From the NCBI RefSeq assembly GCF_001646865.1, contig NZ_LRRB01000110.1, positions 1 through 64,000 on the forward strand: a stretch of 64,000 nt of DNA, written 5' to 3'. A program made the translations under genes and the position numbers. Positions 7,984 through 16,556 of the stretch are shown one piece after another (within the stretch, counting starts at the first letter, position 1; each line of letters starts with the position of its first letter). Under the pieces are notes generated by a model. The model saw nothing but the letters and a program-made list of their open reading frames with translations. It searched no databases and was not told where the DNA came from. The DNA is from Aldersonia kunmingensis. GTDB lineage: Bacteria > Actinomycetota > Actinomycetes > Mycobacteriales > Mycobacteriaceae.

Positions 7984-8670
7984 CTAGACGACCCCGTTGA
8001 GCGCGTACAGGTTTCGCGCGGTCTTCGAGGTCCGAGTCTCTTGGGGATCGGGATAGGTATTCAGCACGCGGTCGGCCGTGCCCGAGCTGGTGACCGTGAA
8101 CCAGTAGTGCTCGTTCTTGAAGTGGTGGTGGCGGTGGTTCTTCCACACCGCGCGGTACGGCGCGTACTTCGGCTTGTGGTCGGTGTGGATGAGGTAATGA
8201 ATCCACTCGTAAACCATGAGGAAGCTCAGCGCGGTGACCGAGAAGGTCAGCCCGAACGCGAGCCCAACGGCCTGGAACGCGAAGACACCGATCAGGACGA
8301 GCGCCGGAAGCAGCCAGGCCAGGACCTGCCACGGAACGAAGATCAGCGAGATGATGCGCGGATCCACATGGTGCTCACGGTGTTTGCGGGACACCAGCGG
8401 ATCGATCTTCATTCCGACAATGCGGCGCGGCTTCCAGTGCAGCAGCGCCACATGGATCCCCCATTCGATGAATGGAAAGGCCACGAACAGGATCACGGGA
8501 ATGAGCAGGTCGCGGAGCTGCCAGTCGCCCACTGCGACACGAGCCACGACGGCGCCGGTCAGCGTGGTGATGATCAGCCACGGCGACGGATGGCGCAGGA
8601 ACTCCGCGAACGCGGCCGGGAGTGTCTCGCCGATTCGGGCGCGCGAACGTTCTGCGGGGCGCGTGGTCAT
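7984..8670 (-). CDS. Sterol desaturase / fatty acid hydroxylase-family membrane protein
   Basis: A 228-residue integral membrane protein of the di-iron fatty acid hydroxylase superfamily. Histidine clusters that would bind iron are visible as [16 protein letters not shown] and [12 protein letters not shown], separated by hydrophobic segments. Family members hydroxylate or desaturate lipids using O2. The ATG overlaps the stop of the upstream FadR-type regulator gene by 4 bases, so the two are cotranscribed and coupled. Together with that regulator and its TGGTC-A-GACCA operator, it is likely to modify a membrane lipid under control of an acyl-type or carboxylic ligand. The exact substrate is unknown. 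Confidence 0.85.
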   Translation of the reverse strand: MTTRPAERSRARIGETLPAAFAEFLRHPSPWLIITTLTGAVVARVAVGDWQLRDLLIPVILFVAFPFIEWGIHVALLHWKPRRIVGMKIDPLVSRKHREHHVDPRIISLIFVPWQVLAWLLPALVLIGVFAFQAVGLAFGLTFSVTALSFLMVYEWIHYLIHTDHKPKYAPYRAVWKNHRHHHFKNEHYWFTVTSSGTADRVLNTYPDPQETRTSKTARNLYALNGVV

Positions 8671-9389
8671 GACAATTTCTCCAGTGCGTCGAGAGCGGTA
8701 AGCATTTTGTAGGTGGCTGGTTCGAGCAGATCGCGGGCGGCGGCGGTCGCCGCGGCGGGCTCGCCTGCGCCGATCGCATTGGCGAGTGCGCGGTAGGCCT
8801 CGGGCCGGCCGACCTCGGCGTCCATCACGGCGGCCATCGCCGGCAGCACCGGCTCGTAGGCCGAGCGCAGCGTGTTGAACATCAGCCGGAAGGCGATTGA
8901 GTCGGCGGCATCGACGACGCGATCCCAGTAGGTCATTGCAATGAACTGGCGTTGCACCGGATCGGTTTCCGATTCGAGTTCATCGGCGACGCGGAGCAGT
9001 GCGGTGGTCGCGTCGGTGTCGGCGCGCAGGGCGGCCAGTTCCGCGATCTTCGGGCCGTTGTGCATCCGAGCCTCGAGCATGCTGCGGGCGACGGAGACGT
9101 CGAGCCCGCCGCTGCGGATCAGCAGCTGAGGAAGCAATTCCATCCCGGCGTGGCGGCGGAAATCGCGAACGGTCGTGGCATCGCCCTGGCGGACCTCGAC
9201 GAGGCCGGCGGCCGAGAGCCGCTTGATCGCCTCTCGTACGGTGGGTCGCGAAACGCCCAGAACCTCGGCGAGCCGGCGCTCACTCGGCAGTGCTTCCCCC
9301 GGCTGAAAAGCACCGTCGAGGACCTTCGCGGCGATCTGCTCGAACACCTCCTCGGGCACCGAGCGCCGACTGACCGGCTCCAACGTCAT
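8667..9389 (-). CDS. GntR/FadR-family transcriptional regulator
   Basis: A 240-residue regulator. The N-terminal winged helix has the signature [20 protein letters not shown] followed by VREAIKRL at about residues 32-60. The helical C-terminal FCD-type ligand-binding domain includes the region [14 protein letters not shown] and the C-terminal HRL-like helices. It is the first gene of a two-gene unit with the hydroxylase-like gene. A textbook FadR-type palindrome lies 37 bases upstream of its start, suggesting autoregulation. The ligand is probably a carboxylic acid or acyl-CoA, as in the family. Confidence 0.88.
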   Translation of the reverse strand: MTLEPVSRRSVPEEVFEQIAAKVLDGAFQPGEALPSERRLAEVLGVSRPTVREAIKRLSAAGLVEVRQGDATTVRDFRRHAGMELLPQLLIRSGGLDVSVARSMLEARMHNGPKIAELAALRADTDATTALLRVADELESETDPVQRQFIAMTYWDRVVDAADSIAFRLMFNTLRSAYEPVLPAMAAVMDAEVGRPEAYRALANAIGAGEPAAATAAARDLLEPATYKMLTALDALEKLS

Positions 9390-9425
9390 GCGACGAGTGT
9401 GGCCCCGCAGTGGCTATAGGTCAAG

Positions 9426-9436
9426 TGGTCAGACCA
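9426..9436. promoter_or_regulatory. FadR-type operator
   Basis: TGGTC-A-GACCA is a perfect palindrome matching the TGGTnnnACCA class of sites bound by FadR-subfamily GntR proteins. It lies between the GntR gene start (9389) and the stop of the upstream gene (9438), so it probably mediates autoregulation. Confidence 0.7.
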
Positions 9437-9437
9437 A

Positions 9438-10076
9438 TTAGCTCGGATCGGATCCGCCGATCGCCGACCACCAAATGGCTGCCGCCGCGCCGACCGCGGT
9501 CGCCCCGGCGAAGGCTCCGATCCCGCCACCTGCGACGAACACCCACATGAAGCCGACCAAAGGCGCGCCGACCGCGGACTGCGCATCGAGCAGCAACCGC
9601 CGTCCGACGCGGTTGGCGGCCACGCCGCGGACCACCGCGTCGGGAGCGATGCGCGAGGGGTTGTCGATCAGACGGCCGACAGGTTCGGTGCTCCTCGACC
9701 GACCGGCGGCAAAGAACCGGTGCCCGTTCCAGTCCACCGACCGCGATGTCCCACTCGCCGGTGTCGCGGTCAGCGCGACGAGTGCCGGATCGAAGTACAC
9801 CGGCAACCAGTAGGCCCGTCCGCCGTCGCGCACCTCGAGCCACGAGCGGCTGACCAGCCGATGCTGCTGCCGGATTCGACGCACCTGAATCGCCCGCGGG
9901 GTCTCGCCCCCGGACCGCGCACCGACCAGTCGCACCGTGGTCCAGACGGCGACGATCAGAACCACCACCGCGAGTACGGCGATCTCATCGGCATTGCCGA
10001 AGAACGCCAACGCCAGGCAGATCGCGACGGCGCCGATCGCCGTCCCGGCCGGGTAACGCAGCGCGGGCGGCAGCAC
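9438..10076 (-). CDS. Membrane protein of unknown function, last gene of the ABC importer operon
   Basis: A 212-residue protein with two hydrophobic spans near the N-terminus (about residues 8-50). A central soluble region follows (WLEVRDGGRAYWLPVYFDPAL, split here only for length), and a glycine/alanine-rich pair of spans near the C-terminus. I do not recognise a named family. Its GTG start directly follows the TAG stop of the substrate-binding protein gene with no gap, so it is translationally coupled to the ABC operon. The arrangement suggests an accessory role in the same transport system or simple co-expression. Confidence 0.7.
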   Translation of the reverse strand: MLPPALRYPAGTAIGAVAICLALAFFGNADEIAVLAVVVLIVAVWTTVRLVGARSGGETPRAIQVRRIRQQHRLVSRSWLEVRDGGRAYWLPVYFDPALVALTATPASGTSRSVDWNGHRFFAAGRSRSTEPVGRLIDNPSRIAPDAVVRGVAANRVGRRLLLDAQSAVGAPLVGFMWVFVAGGGIGAFAGATAVGAAAAIWWSAIGGSDPS

Positions 10077-11741
10077 CTACTTCAGGAAGCCGATGATCGT
10101 GTAGTCGTAGGACGCCAGGCCGGGCGCGCCGAAGTTCGCGAGATTGCTTCGCACGCCGACATTTCCGGGCGCCTGCATAAGCGTCGCCGAGAAGCCCTCG
10201 TCCCAGACCTCCTGGTCGACCTCGTTGGCCATGACGATCGCCTTCTGCGGATCGAGTTCGGACACCGTGCGCTCGATCAGGTCGTTGAGCTCGGGCGAAC
10301 CGATCCGGCCGTAGTTGCCCTGCAGATCGTTCGGGTTGTAGGCGTAGATCTGCGGCAGGCCGCTGAGCGGGAAAGCGTCACCGAGCCAACTGAATTGCGC
10401 GACATCGAAGTCGCCGGGCTGGATGACGTCGGTGAAGAAGCCCTGGCCGCTGCGGGTGTCGATGTTCAGCTTCACGCCGACCTGCGCCAGGTTCTGCTGG
10501 ATGATCTGGGCGATCTGCACCCAGGTGGTGGACTGGTACATGACGTCGCGGATCTCGAGCCGCCGGCCGTCCTTCTCGCGCACGTCGCCGTTCAGCTTCC
10601 AGCCCAGGGCGTCGAGTTCCTGTTTTGCGGCCTCGGGATCGTAGGCGGGCGCGTTGTCCTGGTAGCCCTCCTGGCCGCGCAGGTAGACGTGGTTGTTCAG
10701 CGGCTTCGGATCAGCGACCATGCCGTTCTGCATCGCGGTCGCGATGCCCTGCCGATCGATCGCCTTGATGATCGCGACCCGCAGTGCGGGATCGGCCAGG
10801 ATCGAGCCCTCCGCGCCGTTGAAGGTCAAGTGCGAGAACGCGTTACCGGGCGCGCGGCGAACGACGACCCCGTTGGAACTCTGCGCGGTCTTCACCTCGT
10901 CGATGGTCGCGAGGCCGGTCGAGTCGATCTCATTGTTCTGCAGCGCGGGCACGCGTGCCGCGTCGTCGAGCACGATGAAGGTGACGGTGTCGAGCTTGGG
11001 GGTGTTGCCCCACCACTTCGGGTTCCGTCCCAGCGTGATGCGGTTCTGCGCCCGGTCCAGATTGGCCACGACAAACGGCCCGGAGGTGAGCGTCAGGCCA
11101 TTGAGCAGGCCTTTGTTGAACGCTTCCGGCGTGGCTGTCACCGACTTCGGATAGAGCATCGTGTTGCCCGCGAACTGGCCGCGCCACTCGGCGTAGTTCC
11201 GGTCGAAGGTGAGCACCGCCTGCCGGTCGTCGACGCCGCGCTCGACCTTCTGCACCCGATCGAAACCGTTGGTGTTCGCGATCAGGAAATCCTTGTTGCG
11301 CCCGCTGAGCGCATTCGCCTGCGATGCGATGTCTTCCCACGTAATAGGCGAACCGTCCGACCACACCGCGGCGGGATTGATCGTGTATGTGATGACCTGG
11401 GGGGTCTCGCTCGTGAGCTGGATATCGGTGAAGTAATCGGTGTTGACCGACAGCCGGCCTGCGGCATCGGTGTTGAACGCGCGCGGCAGCGTAGGCCGCT
11501 CGATGCCGGCGATCTCGCCCTCGTTGCCGTCGTTGGACAGCGTGTTCCAGTTGGCCGGCCAGGACGACACCGCGAGCCGAAGGTTGCCGCCGTCGGCGAT
11601 CAGGGCGGGGTCGGTCGGATTGATGTCGTTCGTCGTTCCGAGGTCTCCCGACGCGTCGCTCGTATCGGTACCGCCACCGCAGCCGGCCAAAAGCAACGAC
11701 AGGGCGGCGAGCGGTGCCATGAACCAACGAGCTGAACGCAT
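10077..11741 (-). CDS. ABC transporter substrate-binding lipoprotein (SBP family 5, DppA/OppA type)
   Basis: A 554-residue extracytoplasmic solute-binding protein. A lipoprotein signal peptide ends in LLAGC at about residue 20, followed by a Gly/Asp/Ser-rich linker and a long SBP_bac_5 domain. A good Shine-Dalgarno sequence (AGGAAGGAA) precedes the ATG. It captures peptides, nickel chelates or similar solutes outside the membrane and delivers them to the permease pair encoded upstream in the same operon. The ligand cannot be predicted. Confidence 0.9.
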   Translation of the reverse strand: MRSARWFMAPLAALSLLLAGCGGGTDTSDASGDLGTTNDINPTDPALIADGGNLRLAVSSWPANWNTLSNDGNEGEIAGIERPTLPRAFNTDAAGRLSVNTDYFTDIQLTSETPQVITYTINPAAVWSDGSPITWEDIASQANALSGRNKDFLIANTNGFDRVQKVERGVDDRQAVLTFDRNYAEWRGQFAGNTMLYPKSVTATPEAFNKGLLNGLTLTSGPFVVANLDRAQNRITLGRNPKWWGNTPKLDTVTFIVLDDAARVPALQNNEIDSTGLATIDEVKTAQSSNGVVVRRAPGNAFSHLTFNGAEGSILADPALRVAIIKAIDRQGIATAMQNGMVADPKPLNNHVYLRGQEGYQDNAPAYDPEAAKQELDALGWKLNGDVREKDGRRLEIRDVMYQSTTWVQIAQIIQQNLAQVGVKLNIDTRSGQGFFTDVIQPGDFDVAQFSWLGDAFPLSGLPQIYAYNPNDLQGNYGRIGSPELNDLIERTVSELDPQKAIVMANEVDQEVWDEGFSATLMQAPGNVGVRSNLANFGAPGLASYDYTIIGFLK

Positions 11742-11816
11742 CGGCGTTCCTTCCTGCGAAAGGTGGAGTCAGCGTAGCCGCTCCACCTGCGCAGAACCTG
11801 GGCAGAGTTGCGCGGA

Positions 11817-13661
11817 TTACCCTGCCGCCACCACGGGGACCGCGGCGAGCAGTTCCCGGGTGTACTCGTGCTCGGGCGCGGCAAAGATACGATCCGCCGG
11901 GCCCTGTTCCACGAGCCGGCCGCGGTGCATGACCGCAACGTCGTGGGCGAGGTTCCGGACGACCGACAGGTCGTGCGAAACGAACAGGTAGGAGATCCCG
12001 CGGTCGGCCTGCAGTTCGCGTAGCAGGTTGAGGACGCCGGCCTGTATCGAGACATCCAGCGACGACACCGGCTCGTCGAGCACGAGGAATTCCGGGTCCA
12101 GCGCGAGCGCCCGCGCGATATTGATGCGCTGCTTCTGTCCGCCGGAGAAGTCGGCGGGATACCGGTCGGCATGGGCACGTTGCAGCCCGACGAGGTCGAG
12201 CAGTTCGGGCACGCGGCGCGCGATCTCGGCTTTGGCGCGGCCATCGACGCGCAGCGGCTCGGCGAGCAGGTCGAACACCGGAAGCCTCGGGTCGAGCGCT
12301 GCCGTCGGGTCCTGGAAAATGATCTGCATCCGCCGCCGCAGTGCGCGCCGCTGCGCGCGAGTCAGTGTCGCGACGTCGTGCCCGAAAACTTCGATCGAGC
12401 CGGACTCCGGTGCGACGAGATCCAGGATCTGCGTGAGGGTCGTCGACTTGCCCGAACCGGATTCGCCGACCAGTGCCAGGGTTCGCCCGGTGCGGATCTC
12501 GAAGCTGATGCCGTCCACCGCGCGGACCTCGCCGCGCTTGCGCTTGAACACCATGCCCGAGGTGATCGGGTACGTCTTGGTGAGGTCCTGCACGCGCAGC
12601 ACTACCTGATCGGCTTCCGCCTCGTGGGCCGCGGGCACTTCGGCAACCTCGCGACGGAAGGCGGCGAACAGATCTGGGCTGCCGAGTTGGTCGGTTCGCA
12701 CGCAGGCGGCGAGGTGGGCAGCGGCACCGGGCACCTGCTCGAGGGGCGGCTCGTCATCCAGGCAGCGCGGTTCCGCAAGTGGGCAGCGCGGCGCGAACGA
12801 GCACCCCGGCGGCAGCGCATGCAGCTGCGGCGGTGCGCCCGCGATGGGCACCAGCGAGGCGCGCGCCGGGCCGTCGAGGCGCGGTATCGAGCCGAGCAGA
12901 CCAGCGGTGTACGGCATCCGAGGCTGCGAGAAAACGCTTGTCGCCGAGGCAGATTCGACGATCCGGCCTGCATACATCACCATGATCCGGTCGGCAAGCG
13001 TGGCCGCGATGCCCATATCGTGCGTGATCATCACGACGCCCGCACCGGTGATATCGCGCGCCTTGCGCAGCAGGTTGAGGATCTGAGCCTGCACCGTCAC
13101 GTCGAGTGCCGTCGTCGGCTCGTCGCAGATGATCAACTCCGGATCGTTCGCGATAGCCATCGCAATCACCACGCGTTGGCGCATGCCGCCGGAGAACTCG
13201 TGCGGAAAAGCCTTGGCGCGCAAGGCGGGATCCGGGATACCGACGAGGTCGAGCAGTTCGACCGCGCGTGCCCCGGCCTCGGCGCGGCTCGTCGCCCGGC
13301 CGTGCACGAGCAGTGCCTCGGCGATCTGATCGCCGACCTTGTACACCGGGGTGAGCGCCGACAGCGGGTCCTGGAACACCATGCTCATCGTGCGGCCGCG
13401 CAGCGTGGACAGTTCGCGGTCACCCATGCCGAGCAGTTCGCGCCCGCGCAGCCGGATCGACCCGGTCACCCGGGCGTGCTCGGGCAGCAGGCCGAGTACG
13501 GCCAGCGACGACACCGATTTTCCGGAGCCGGACTCGCCGACGATGCCTACGACTTCACCGTCGTCGACCCGGTAATCCACGCCGCGCACGGCCTCGACGC
13601 GGCCCTCTTCGCTGGCGAAGCTCACCCGCAGGTCGGATACCTCCAGCAGAGGCGCGCTCAT
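11817..13661 (-). CDS. Fused dipeptide/oligopeptide ABC transporter ATPase (DppD-DppF type, two domains)
   Basis: A 614-residue protein holding two complete ABC ATPase domains. Domain 1 has Walker A GESGSGKS, signature FSGGMRQR and Walker B IICDEP. An oligopeptide-type C-terminal extension with cysteines ([15 protein letters not shown]) follows. Domain 2 has [16 protein letters not shown] and FLVLDEP. The start ATG 13661 overlaps the end of the upstream permease gene by 4 bases. The open frame continues upstream through the permease gene in another frame, but that part is a shadow. It powers uptake through the two permeases encoded just upstream. Confidence 0.93.
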   Translation of the reverse strand: MSAPLLEVSDLRVSFASEEGRVEAVRGVDYRVDDGEVVGIVGESGSGKSVSSLAVLGLLPEHARVTGSIRLRGRELLGMGDRELSTLRGRTMSMVFQDPLSALTPVYKVGDQIAEALLVHGRATSRAEAGARAVELLDLVGIPDPALRAKAFPHEFSGGMRQRVVIAMAIANDPELIICDEPTTALDVTVQAQILNLLRKARDITGAGVVMITHDMGIAATLADRIMVMYAGRIVESASATSVFSQPRMPYTAGLLGSIPRLDGPARASLVPIAGAPPQLHALPPGCSFAPRCPLAEPRCLDDEPPLEQVPGAAAHLAACVRTDQLGSPDLFAAFRREVAEVPAAHEAEADQVVLRVQDLTKTYPITSGMVFKRKRGEVRAVDGISFEIRTGRTLALVGESGSGKSTTLTQILDLVAPESGSIEVFGHDVATLTRAQRRALRRRMQIIFQDPTAALDPRLPVFDLLAEPLRVDGRAKAEIARRVPELLDLVGLQRAHADRYPADFSGGQKQRINIARALALDPEFLVLDEPVSSLDVSIQAGVLNLLRELQADRGISYLFVSHDLSVVRNLAHDVAVMHRGRLVEQGPADRIFAAPEHEYTRELLAAVPVVAAG

Positions 13662-14572
13662 TTGCGACGACCCTTCCTCGCGCCGGTTGCGTTGGGGTCG
13701 AACGCATCCCGCAGCCCATCGCCGACGAGGTTCGCCGACAGCACGGTGATCACCAGCAGCCCGCCGGCGAACATGAACAGCCACGGATACGTCAGCGCCG
13801 AGGCGGTGCCCATCGCGATCAGCGAACCCAGCGACACATCCGGCTGCTGCACACCGAAACCGAGGTAACTCAAACCGGTTTCGGCGAGGATCGCAGCGCC
13901 CACGTTGAGGGTCGTGTCGATGATGAGGATCGAGGCGATGTTCGGCACGATATGCGTTGCAATGACGCGGTGCGTGGGCGCGCCCATATACTTTGCGGCC
14001 CGGACGAATTCGCGGTCCCGCAGGGACAGCGTCATTCCCCGGACAATGCGAGCGGTGATCATCCAGCCGAACACGGCAAGCAGCACGATGAGGAAGAAGA
14101 TCGAGCCGCTGGCCTTCGTGCGCGGGCTGAACACCGCGATGATGATGAAGCTCGGCACCACCAGCAGCAGGTCGACCACCCACATGATGACCCGGTCGGT
14201 CCAGCCGCCGAGATAGCCGGCGACCGCGCCCACAGTGGCCGCGATCAATGTGGTGAACAGCGCGACGCTGATCCCGATAATCAGCGATTTCTGCAGCCCA
14301 CGCAGAGTCTGTGCGAGAACGTCCTGGCCGATCTGATTGGTGCCGAACGGGTGCTGGAGGCTCGGCGGCTGCAGCAGCGCGGTGTAGTCGAGCTGCTGGT
14401 AGTCGTAGGGCAGAAATGGCGGCAGCGCGAAGCTCGCGATGAACAACAGCACCAGGATCACCAGACCCGCGATCGCCGGGCGATTGCGCAGGAAACGCCG
14501 CCGGACCAGCGCACGCCGCCCGGCCGCGGCAACATCGACATCGGAGTGGGTGACGATCTCGACTTCGCTCAT
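13658..14572 (-). CDS. ABC transporter permease (DppC/OppC type)
   Basis: A 304-residue inner-membrane permease with an N-terminal OppC-type region ([20 protein letters not shown]), about six membrane spans, and the conserved BPD_transp_1 core. ATG 14572 is chosen because the upstream extension is arginine/histidine-rich out-of-frame-like sequence overlapping the other permease. It starts 8 bases after the stop of the DppB-type permease gene and overlaps the ATPase gene by 4 bases. Confidence 0.92.
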   Translation of the reverse strand: MSEVEIVTHSDVDVAAAGRRALVRRRFLRNRPAIAGLVILVLLFIASFALPPFLPYDYQQLDYTALLQPPSLQHPFGTNQIGQDVLAQTLRGLQKSLIIGISVALFTTLIAATVGAVAGYLGGWTDRVIMWVVDLLLVVPSFIIIAVFSPRTKASGSIFFLIVLLAVFGWMITARIVRGMTLSLRDREFVRAAKYMGAPTHRVIATHIVPNIASILIIDTTLNVGAAILAETGLSYLGFGVQQPDVSLGSLIAMGTASALTYPWLFMFAGGLLVITVLSANLVGDGLRDAFDPNATGARKGRRK

Positions 14573-14580
14573 GACCCTCC

Positions 14581-15558
14581 TCAGCCGACCCGGACCCGCG
14601 GATCGAGCGCGGCATAGACCACGTCCGCGAGCAGGCCGGAGAGCAGCACAACCAGCCCGATGAACGACGTGACCGCCACGACGATGTTGGTGTCCTGTGT
14701 GTCGATCCCGGTGATGAGCCACTCGCCCATGCCGTGCCAGCCGAAGATCTTCTCGACGAAGGTGGCACCGGTGACCAGCGCGCCGAACCCGTAGGCGAAA
14801 AGCGTCGCCATCGGGATGAGCGCGGTCCGCAGCCCGTGTTTGAGCATCGCGCGACGGCGGGTCAGTCCCTTCGCCCGGGCGGTGCGGATGAAGTCGCTGC
14901 CGAGCACGTCGAGCATGGCGTTGCGCTGGTACCGGCTGTATCCGGCCATCGCGCCGAGTGCGAGCGTGATCGTCGGCAGCACGAGATGTTTACCGCGGTC
15001 GACGAGTTGCGCCCACGCGCCCTCCACCGCGCTCGCGGACGTCTCCCCGGTGTAGAGGAAGATCTGTTGCCCGGTGGCCGAGTTGACCTCCAGGGCCCCG
15101 TATTTGAGCAGCGTTGCCACCAGGAATACCGGCGTGCTGAGCAGCAACAGTGAGATCGCGGTCGTGAAGTAATCGCTGAACCGGTACTGCCGGATCGCGC
15201 CTGCCGCGCCGATCAGCACACCGAGCACGGCGCCGATCACCGAGCCGAGCACGAGCAGCCGGAGGCTGGCAGCGATCCGGCGCGGGAGTTCATCGGAGAC
15301 CGGTTGACCGGTGATCGTGGTGCCGAAGTCGCCGTGCAAGGCGCCGCTCAGCCACTCCAGGTATCGCTGGGGGATCGGTTCGTCGAGGTTCAGCTCCTGC
15401 GCCTTGGCGTCGATCACCGACTGCGGGGGGCGCGGGTTGCGCTGCTCCATGCTGTCGAGCGGGCGGAACGTGAGCGAGGTCAGGCTGAAGGTGAGAAACG
15501 ACGCAAGCAGCAATAACACCAGATAGTTGGCGGCGCGACGCAGCAGGAACCCAGCCAT
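14581..15558 (-). CDS. ABC transporter permease (DppB/OppB type)
   Basis: A 325-residue permease, first gene of the five-gene importer operon. It begins [20 protein letters not shown], the typical first span of DppB-type permeases, and has the coupling-helix region [20 protein letters not shown] and the conserved [20 protein letters not shown] 15558 has GAGGA just upstream; a longer frame to 15636 lacks homology-like sequence. The 149-base gap to the divergent HAD gene must hold both promoters. Confidence 0.92.
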   Translation of the reverse strand: MAGFLLRRAANYLVLLLLASFLTFSLTSLTFRPLDSMEQRNPRPPQSVIDAKAQELNLDEPIPQRYLEWLSGALHGDFGTTITGQPVSDELPRRIAASLRLLVLGSVIGAVLGVLIGAAGAIRQYRFSDYFTTAISLLLLSTPVFLVATLLKYGALEVNSATGQQIFLYTGETSASAVEGAWAQLVDRGKHLVLPTITLALGAMAGYSRYQRNAMLDVLGSDFIRTARAKGLTRRRAMLKHGLRTALIPMATLFAYGFGALVTGATFVEKIFGWHGMGEWLITGIDTQDTNIVVAVTSFIGLVVLLSGLLADVVYAALDPRVRVG

Positions 15559-15707
15559 AGTCCTCGCATCATAGGGATGGCCGTCTCCTGCGGTAGGCAG
15601 GCGCGACAGTGCTTTGGGTACCGAGCGCCGCTGCACCGCGAGGACTAGGGTTGTCGGTCCGCGGTGAACCTGACCAGCGGGGTTTCCGGCAGTATTGGGA
15701 GGTGACC

Positions 15708-16526
15708 ATGAACAGACCGAAGCTTGTCGCCAGTGACGTGGACGGCACGTTGATCGACACCGATGAGAAGGTCTCTGCGCGCACCCGGAACGTGGTGAAA
15801 GCGCTGGTCGATGATGGTGCCCACTTCATCTTGGCCACCGGGCGCCCGCCGCGTTGGATCCCACCCGTGGTCGACGGTCTCGGCCTTGCGCCGCTCGCCG
15901 TGTGCGGGAACGGTGCCGTTCTCTACGACAGCGACGCCGACCGGGTGCTCGAGGCCCGTGTTCTCGACGTCGAGACGCTGGACTGGGTGGCCGAGCTCGC
16001 GTACCGCGTACTGCCCGGCTGCGGGCTAGCGGCCGAACGGATCGGCGAGAGTGCCCACGATGCGGCGACGCCGCAGTTCGTCAGCTCCCCCGATTACGAG
16101 CACGCCTGGCTGAACCCGGACAACACGGAGGTCTCGGTGCGCGAGGTTCTGTCCGCGCCCGCCATCAAGCTGCTGATCCGCTCACCCAAGGAACTCAGCG
16201 AGTCGATGCGCGCGGCGCTCGTCCCGCACGTGGGTGACCGTGCCGACATCACCTTCTCGACCAACAACGGGCTGATCGAGGTGTCCGCGCACGGCGTCAC
16301 GAAGGCGTCCGGGGTTCGCGAACTTGCGCGCCGGCTGGGGATCGAGAACAGCGCAGGCATCATCGCGTTCGGGGACATGCCCAATGACGTGCCGATGCTC
16401 GAGTTCGCGGGGCACGGTGTCGCGATGGCGAATGCGCACCCTGCCGCGATCGCCGCCGCCGATGAGGTCACTGCGACCAACAACGACGACGGCGTCGCCC
16501 GGGTGCTCGAACGCTGGTGGAACTGA
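15708..16526 (+). CDS. HAD-superfamily (Cof-type, IIB) phosphatase
   Basis: A 272-residue hydrolase of the haloacid dehalogenase superfamily. It has the nucleophile motif DVDGTLIDTDE near the N-terminus, a cap domain in the middle, and motif IV GDMPNDVPML near residue 220. The ATG has a strong GGGAGGTGA ribosome site. Cof-type enzymes dephosphorylate sugar phosphates or cofactors; the substrate is unknown. A HAD gene (Rv3813c) is found at the matching place in the M. tuberculosis cell-wall region, so this gene belongs to the conserved neighbourhood. Confidence 0.9.
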   Translation: MNRPKLVASDVDGTLIDTDEKVSARTRNVVKALVDDGAHFILATGRPPRWIPPVVDGLGLAPLAVCGNGAVLYDSDADRVLEARVLDVETLDWVAELAYRVLPGCGLAAERIGESAHDAATPQFVSSPDYEHAWLNPDNTEVSVREVLSAPAIKLLIRSPKELSESMRAALVPHVGDRADITFSTNNGLIEVSAHGVTKASGVRELARRLGIENSAGIIAFGDMPNDVPMLEFAGHGVAMANAHPAAIAAADEVTATNNDDGVARVLERWWN

Positions 16527-16556
16527 CCCGTCAGATAGCGGGGATTAGCTGACCAG

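Noticed and set aside
9720-11735. 671-residue plus-strand open frame
   Set aside because: It is antisense to the ABC substrate-binding protein gene, which has a signal peptide, lipobox and ribosome site.
13662-14768. N-terminal extension of the ABC ATPase frame
   Set aside because: The open frame continues upstream, but that part overlaps the permease gene in another frame; [15 protein letters not shown] is the natural start.
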